A program made the translations under genes and the position numbers. The notes beneath the pieces were generated by a model. The model saw only the letters and a program-made list of their open reading frames with translations, searched no databases and was not told the origin of the DNA. A stretch of DNA of 6,176 nt, from contig JADGBD010000022.1 in NCBI GenBank assembly GCA_015231665.1, positions 9,348-15,523 of the forward strand, in the 5' to 3' direction. Source of the stretch: Gammaproteobacteria bacterium (lineage in GTDB: Bacteria > Pseudomonadota > Gammaproteobacteria > Chromatiales > Chromatiaceae). Positions 1 through 6,176 of this stretch are shown in pieces (the stretch's first letter is position 1; every line of letters starts with the position of its first letter).

Positions 1-8
1 TATACTTC

Positions 9-1581
<1,573 letters not shown>

Positions 1582-1621
1582 TTAGAGCCCCCAAGTACGA
1601 AGTCAAACCGATTTCCAGCCT

Positions 1622-1626
1622 GGAGA
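1622..1626 (+). promoter_or_regulatory. Shine-Dalgarno of atpF
   Basis: GGAGA lies seven bases before the atpF ATG at 1634. It sits in the 52-base atpE-atpF gap, the longest in the operon, in which no convincing hairpin, terminator or promoter was seen. This site supports the chosen atpF start. Confidence 0.7.
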
Positions 1627-1633
1627 TAGCCTA

Positions 1634-2104
1634 ATGAACATCAACGCGACGCTGCTTGGCCAATCAGTCGCCTTTATTTTCTTCGTCTGGTTCACCATGC
1701 GTTTCGTCTGGCCGCCGATTATGAAGGCGTTGGAAGATCGCAAGGCGCGCATCGCCGAAGGCCTGGCCGCGGCAGAAAGGGGCAAGCAGTCCCAGGAACT
1801 GGCGCAGGAGCGCGCCAAGGAAGTGCTGGTGGAAGCCAAGCAACAGGCCGCTGAAATCCTTCGCCAGGCGCAGAAGCGAGCCACCGAGATCGTCGAAGAG
1901 GCCAAGGACAACGCCCGCAACGAGGGCGAACGCCTGATAGTGGCGGCCAATGCCGAGATCGAGATGGAATCCAATCGCGCCAGGGAGCACCTGCGCGAGC
2001 AGATCGGCAGCCTGGTGATCAAGGGCGTGGAAAAAATCCTGGAAAAGGAAGTCGACGCCAAGGTCCATCAGGATATAGTCGCCAAGCTGGCGGCCGAGAT
2101 CTAG
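1634..2104 (+). CDS. atpF: F1Fo ATP synthase subunit b
   Basis: Subunit b forms the peripheral stalk that holds F1 still against the rotating ring; two copies are expected per enzyme. The 156 residues equal the E. coli length. An N-terminal stretch (MNINATLLGQS) leads into one membrane helix at about residues 7-26, ending in the family phrase FVWPPIMKALEDRK. A long charged, Ala-, Glu- and Lys-rich helix follows to about residue 130 and reads as the dimerising coiled coil. The C-terminal part that binds delta follows. It has a good ribosome binding site at 1622-1626. Its stop is TAG at 2102-2104, and the next gene, atpH, lies in the same frame after only nine bases. Only one b gene is visible, so this is the homodimeric b type, not the b/b' pair of phototrophic alphaproteobacteria and cyanobacteria. 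Confidence 0.97.
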   Translation: MNINATLLGQSVAFIFFVWFTMRFVWPPIMKALEDRKARIAEGLAAAERGKQSQELAQERAKEVLVEAKQQAAEILRQAQKRATEIVEEAKDNARNEGERLIVAANAEIEMESNRAREHLREQIGSLVIKGVEKILEKEVDAKVHQDIVAKLAAEI

Positions 2105-2113
2105 GCAAGCATC
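2102..2113 (+). other. atpF TAG stop and nine-base in-frame linker to atpH
   Basis: The atpF stop TAG is followed by GCA AGC ATC and then the atpH ATG at 2114, all in one frame with no other stop. Reading the TAG as sense would give a single b-delta polypeptide. The weak AGG overlapping the stop (2103-2105) is the only Shine-Dalgarno-like sequence for atpH, so normal expression probably relies on coupling to atpF translation. The frame match is seen directly; any biological use is speculative. Confidence 0.6.
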
Positions 2114-2653
2114 ATGGCCGTAGACAACCAAACCATCGCCCGGCCCTATGCCCGGGCCATCTTTGAGCTGGCAGACGCCGCCGACAGCCTGGATCAATGG
2201 TCGGAGATGCTTGGATTTGTCCAGCAGGTCCTGGCCGATCCACAGATCAACCGCCTGCTCAGCAACCCCGAGGTGGGGCGGCCGCGGTTGTTGCAGCTGT
2301 TGCTGGATATAGGTGCAGAGCGCCTCACTCCGGCATGCGTCAACCTGCTGCGCCTGCTGGTGGAAAACAAGCGTCTGGGCCAGTTTGGCGAGATTGTTGC
2401 CGGCTTTGAAGAGCTGAAGAATCAGCGCCAGAGCAGCATCGACGTCACCATCACCTCAGCCTTTGCGGTCAACAAGGCCCAGGAAAAGAAGCTGGCGGAA
2501 AGCCTGAGCAAGCGCCTGGGTCGTGAGGTCAGAATCAGCACAGAGAAAGACCCCGGCCTGATCGGTGGGGTAAAAATTCGCGCCGGGGATCTGGTGATCG
2601 ATGGATCCATCAGAAACAAACTGTCGCGCTTGGCCACAGAATTCGGAATCTAA
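2114..2653 (+). CDS. atpH: F1Fo ATP synthase subunit delta
   Basis: Delta (OSCP homologue) caps the F1 head and joins it to the b dimer of the stator. It is 179 residues, close to the 177 of E. coli. The N-terminal helical domain begins with the family block TIARPYARAIFELA (residues 7-20) and binds the alpha N-termini. The C-terminal domain contains DPGLIGGVKIRAGDLVIDGS followed by IRNKL, the conserved region of the OSCP/delta family. The start at 2114 is set by that homology, although the ribosome binding site is weak. It follows atpF by nine bases and precedes atpA by thirteen. No missing parts or frameshifts are seen. Confidence 0.96.
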   Translation: MAVDNQTIARPYARAIFELADAADSLDQWSEMLGFVQQVLADPQINRLLSNPEVGRPRLLQLLLDIGAERLTPACVNLLRLLVENKRLGQFGEIVAGFEELKNQRQSSIDVTITSAFAVNKAQEKKLAESLSKRLGREVRISTEKDPGLIGGVKIRAGDLVIDGSIRNKLSRLATEFGI

Positions 2654-2666
2654 GTGAGAAGCCATC

Positions 2667-4208
2667 ATGCAGCTCAATCCCTCAGAAATCAGTGAACTCA
2701 TCAAAAGCCGGATCGAAAACTTCGATCTCAAGACCGAGGCCCATACCGAGGGCACTATCGTCAGCCTGACCGACGGCATCTGCCGCCTGCACGGTCTGGA
2801 AGACGCCATGTCCTACGAGATGCTCGAGTTCCCTGGCAACACCTTTGGCCTGGCGCTGAACCTGGAGCGCGATTCGGTAGGCGCGGTCATCCTCGGTGAC
2901 TACAAGCACCTCACCGAAGGCGACCCGGTCAAGTGCACCGGCCGACTGCTGCAGGTGCCGGTGGGCGAGGCCCTGCTCGGTCGCGTCGTCGATGCCCTGG
3001 GCATTCCGGTGGACGGCAAGGGTCCGATCAAGGCCGAAGGCAGTTCACCATTGGAAAAGGTCGCCCCCGGGGTCATCGCGCGTAAGTCGGTGGACCAGCC
3101 GGTACAGACCGGGATCAAGGCCATCGACGCCATGGTGCCCATCGGCCGCGGCCAGCGTGAGCTGATTATCGGCGACCGCCAGACCGGCAAGAGTGCGGTG
3201 GCCATAGACGCCATCATCAACCAGAAGGGCACCGGGGTTAAGTGCATCTACGTCGCCGTAGGTCAGAAGAACTCCAGCATCGCCCAGGTTCTGCGCAAGC
3301 TCGAAGAGCACGGCGCCATGGAGCACACCATCATAGTCGCGGCCTCCGCCTCCGACTCGGCTGCCATGCAGTTCCTCGCTCCCTACGCCGGCTGCACCAT
3401 GGGTGAATATTTCCGCGACAAGGGCGAAGATGCCCTCATCGTTTACGACGACCTGACCAAGCAGGCCTGGGCCTATCGCCAGGTATCCCTGCTGCTGCGC
3501 CGTCCGCCCGGTCGTGAGGCCTATCCCGGTGACGTCTTCTACCTCCACTCCCGTCTGCTCGAGCGCGCTGCGCGGATCAATGAGGACCAGGTGGAAAAGC
3601 TCACCGAGGGCAAGGTCAAGGGCAAGACCGGCTCACTCACCGCCCTGCCGATCATCGAAACCCAGGCCGGTGACGTCTCCGCCTTCGTGCCGACCAACGT
3701 CATCTCCATCACCGATGGCCAGATCTTCCTCGAAACCAGTCTGTTCAACTCAGGCATACGTCCGGCCATCAACGCTGGTCTGTCGGTTTCCCGTGTCGGC
3801 GGCTCGGCCCAGACCAAGGCGATCAAAAAGCTCGGTGGCGGCATCCGTCTGGCCCTGGCCCAGTATCGCGAACTGGCGGCCTTCTCCCAGTTTGCTTCGG
3901 ATCTGGACGAATCCACCCGCCTGCAACTGGAGCGTGGCCAGCGGGTTACCGAACTGATGAAGCAGAGCCAGTATTCCCCCATGAGCGTGGGCGAGATGGC
4001 GCTGTCGCTGTTCGCCGCCAACGAAGGCTATCTCGACGACGTCGATGTCAACAAAGTGGTGGAATTCGAAGCGGCGATGCAGTCCTACGTCAAGGGCAAC
4101 AAGCCGGAGCTGATCAACAAAATCAGTGACACCGGCGGCTTCGATGACTCCATTGCCGAGGCCCTGCACGAGGCGATCAAGTCCTTCAAGGCCAATAGTA
4201 CCTGGTAA
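2667..4208 (+). CDS. atpA: F1Fo ATP synthase subunit alpha
   Basis: Alpha alternates with beta in the F1 hexamer and carries the non-catalytic nucleotide sites. The 513 residues equal the E. coli length, so numbering coincides. The N-terminal helix [19 protein letters not shown] binds delta. A beta-barrel domain follows to about residue 95, then the nucleotide domain with the P-loop GDRQTGKS at 169-176 (Lys175, Ser176) and the Walker B region [32 protein letters not shown] is strongly conserved, and [12 protein letters not shown] contains Arg376, the arginine finger reaching into the catalytic site of beta. The helical C-terminal domain ends in FKANSTW. The P-loop has Ser176 where E. coli has Thr; both fit the Walker A pattern. 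A modest purine run (GAGAAG, 2656-2661) precedes the ATG. The gene is intact and very confidently identified. Confidence 0.99.
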   Translation: MQLNPSEISELIKSRIENFDLKTEAHTEGTIVSLTDGICRLHGLEDAMSYEMLEFPGNTFGLALNLERDSVGAVILGDYKHLTEGDPVKCTGRLLQVPVGEALLGRVVDALGIPVDGKGPIKAEGSSPLEKVAPGVIARKSVDQPVQTGIKAIDAMVPIGRGQRELIIGDRQTGKSAVAIDAIINQKGTGVKCIYVAVGQKNSSIAQVLRKLEEHGAMEHTIIVAASASDSAAMQFLAPYAGCTMGEYFRDKGEDALIVYDDLTKQAWAYRQVSLLLRRPPGREAYPGDVFYLHSRLLERAARINEDQVEKLTEGKVKGKTGSLTALPIIETQAGDVSAFVPTNVISITDGQIFLETSLFNSGIRPAINAGLSVSRVGGSAQTKAIKKLGGGIRLALAQYRELAAFSQFASDLDESTRLQLERGQRVTELMKQSQYSPMSVGEMALSLFAANEGYLDDVDVNKVVEFEAAMQSYVKGNKPELINKISDTGGFDDSIAEALHEAIKSFKANSTW

Positions 4209-4229
4209 GCACAGACAGGATCAGCAGAT

Positions 4230-5096
4230 ATGGCAGGCGCCAAAGAGATTCGCACGCAGATTGCGTCGATCAAGAGCACGCAGAAGATCACCAGCGCCAT
4301 GCAGATGGTGGCGGCTTCGAAGATGCGCAAGGCGGAGGAACGCATGCGCTCCTCGCGCCCCTATGACGAAAAGATCCGTGCGGTGATCCAGCATCTGGCC
4401 CATGCCCATCCCGAGTACACCCATGTCTATATGAAGGAACGCCCGGTCAAGCGGGTGGGCTTCATCATCATCTCCTCGGATCGTGGCCTTTGTGGCGGCC
4501 TCAACAGCAATCTGTTCCGCAAGCTGGTGCGCGACATCAAGGAAAAGATGGATCAGGGCATAGAGGTGGATTTCTGCGTGTTCGGCACCAAGGCCCTGGG
4601 ATTTTTCCAGCGGTTTGGCGGCAATGTGCTCGGCCAGGCCACCCATCTGGGCGACTCGCCGCGGATCAACGACATCATCGGCCCGGTCAAGGTGATGCTG
4701 GATGCCTTTGAGCGGGGTGAGATAGATGCCCTCTATCTGGCGCACAACAAGTTCGTCAACACCATGACCCAGGACCCGCAGATTCGCCAGCTGATCCCGG
4801 TCAAGGCGGAGAAAGACGAAAAGCTGAATCACTACTGGGATTACATCTACGAGCCTGAGGCCCCTTCGGTGCTCAATGATCTGCTGATTCGCTATATCGA
4901 ATCCGATGTCTATCAGGGGGTGGTGGAAAACGCCGCCTGCGAACAATCAGCGCGGATGGTGGCGATGAAGTCGGCCACCGACAACGCCGGCAACCTGATC
5001 AAAGAATTGCAACTTATCTACAACAAGGCCCGCCAGGCCGCCATTACCCAGGAAATCGCCGAAATTGTCGGTGGCGCTGCGGCGGTCACGGGTTAA
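4230..5096 (+). CDS. atpG: F1Fo ATP synthase subunit gamma
   Basis: Gamma is the central rotor shaft that turns inside the alpha-beta hexamer and sits on the c ring. The 288 residues are one more than in E. coli. The N-terminal helix starts [19 protein letters not shown] and continues with [17 protein letters not shown]; Met24 matches E. coli gamma Met23 (numbered without the initiator). The middle Rossmann-like domain contains [17 protein letters not shown]. The C-terminal helix runs through [15 protein letters not shown] to the signature [19 protein letters not shown]. Both coiled-coil halves are present. AGGA at 4217-4220 serves as ribosome binding site, nine bases before the ATG. There is no regulatory Cys insert of the chloroplast type. 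The gene is intact. Confidence 0.98.
   Translation: MAGAKEIRTQIASIKSTQKITSAMQMVAASKMRKAEERMRSSRPYDEKIRAVIQHLAHAHPEYTHVYMKERPVKRVGFIIISSDRGLCGGLNSNLFRKLVRDIKEKMDQGIEVDFCVFGTKALGFFQRFGGNVLGQATHLGDSPRINDIIGPVKVMLDAFERGEIDALYLAHNKFVNTMTQDPQIRQLIPVKAEKDEKLNHYWDYIYEPEAPSVLNDLLIRYIESDVYQGVVENAACEQSARMVAMKSATDNAGNLIKELQLIYNKARQAAITQEIAEIVGGAAAVTG

Positions 5097-6176
<1,080 letters not shown>

Noticed and set aside
1582..1633. Possible terminator or small RNA in the atpE-atpF gap
   Set aside because: No stable hairpin followed by a T run is visible in the 52 bases, and a good ribosome binding site fills the end.
1825..1832. Chi-like octamer GCTGGTGG in atpF, with a second copy at 2356-2363 in atpH
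   Set aside because: Both encode Leu-Val-Glu with the codons preferred here (CTG GTG GA), so they are expected by chance; the relevance of the E. coli Chi sequence in this organism is unknown.

Overview
The window is a nearly complete F1Fo ATP synthase (atp/unc) operon, all on the + strand. The order is atpI, atpB (a), atpE (c), atpF (b), atpH (delta), atpA (alpha), atpG (gamma) and atpD (beta, cut off by the window end). This is the classic proteobacterial order. Protein lengths (b 156, alpha 513, gamma 288, delta 179 residues) and wording of conserved blocks point to a gammaproteobacterium. The GC-rich codon use and the sequence of the alpha and beta subunits look more like a Chromatiales or Methylococcales-type lineage than an enteric one, but that finer placement is only an impression.

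Layout: positions 9-437 encode the accessory membrane protein AtpI. Positions 442-1314 carry the a subunit, 1348-1581 the c subunit and 1634-2104 the b subunit, which together make the Fo membrane sector. Positions 2114-2653, 2667-4208, 4230-5096 and 5127 to the window end encode delta, alpha, gamma and beta of F1. atpC (epsilon) is expected just downstream, outside the window. Gaps are 4 to 52 bases, with no convincing terminator or internal promoter, so one polycistronic message is likely. No gene-free stretch exceeds 60 bases, and there are no RNA genes, mobile elements or CRISPR.

The point that stands out is in atpB. Codon 256 is TAG (1207-1209), and the frame stays open and fully homologous for 34 more codons to a TGA at 1312-1314. 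Those 34 codons encode the last transmembrane helix of subunit a, including residues equivalent to E. coli aHis245, aGln252 and aTyr263. A protein ending at the TAG would lack this helix and should not support proton translocation. Every other gene is intact, so the TAG is a recent nonsense mutation, a sequence error, or a codon that is read through.

The only other TAG ending a gene here is the atpF stop (2102-2104). It lies in frame with atpH nine bases later, so read-through there would make a b-delta fusion. Otherwise the operon looks ordinary and functional: the c-subunit carboxylate, the alpha and beta P-loops, the catalytic Glu of beta and the arginine finger of alpha are all present.
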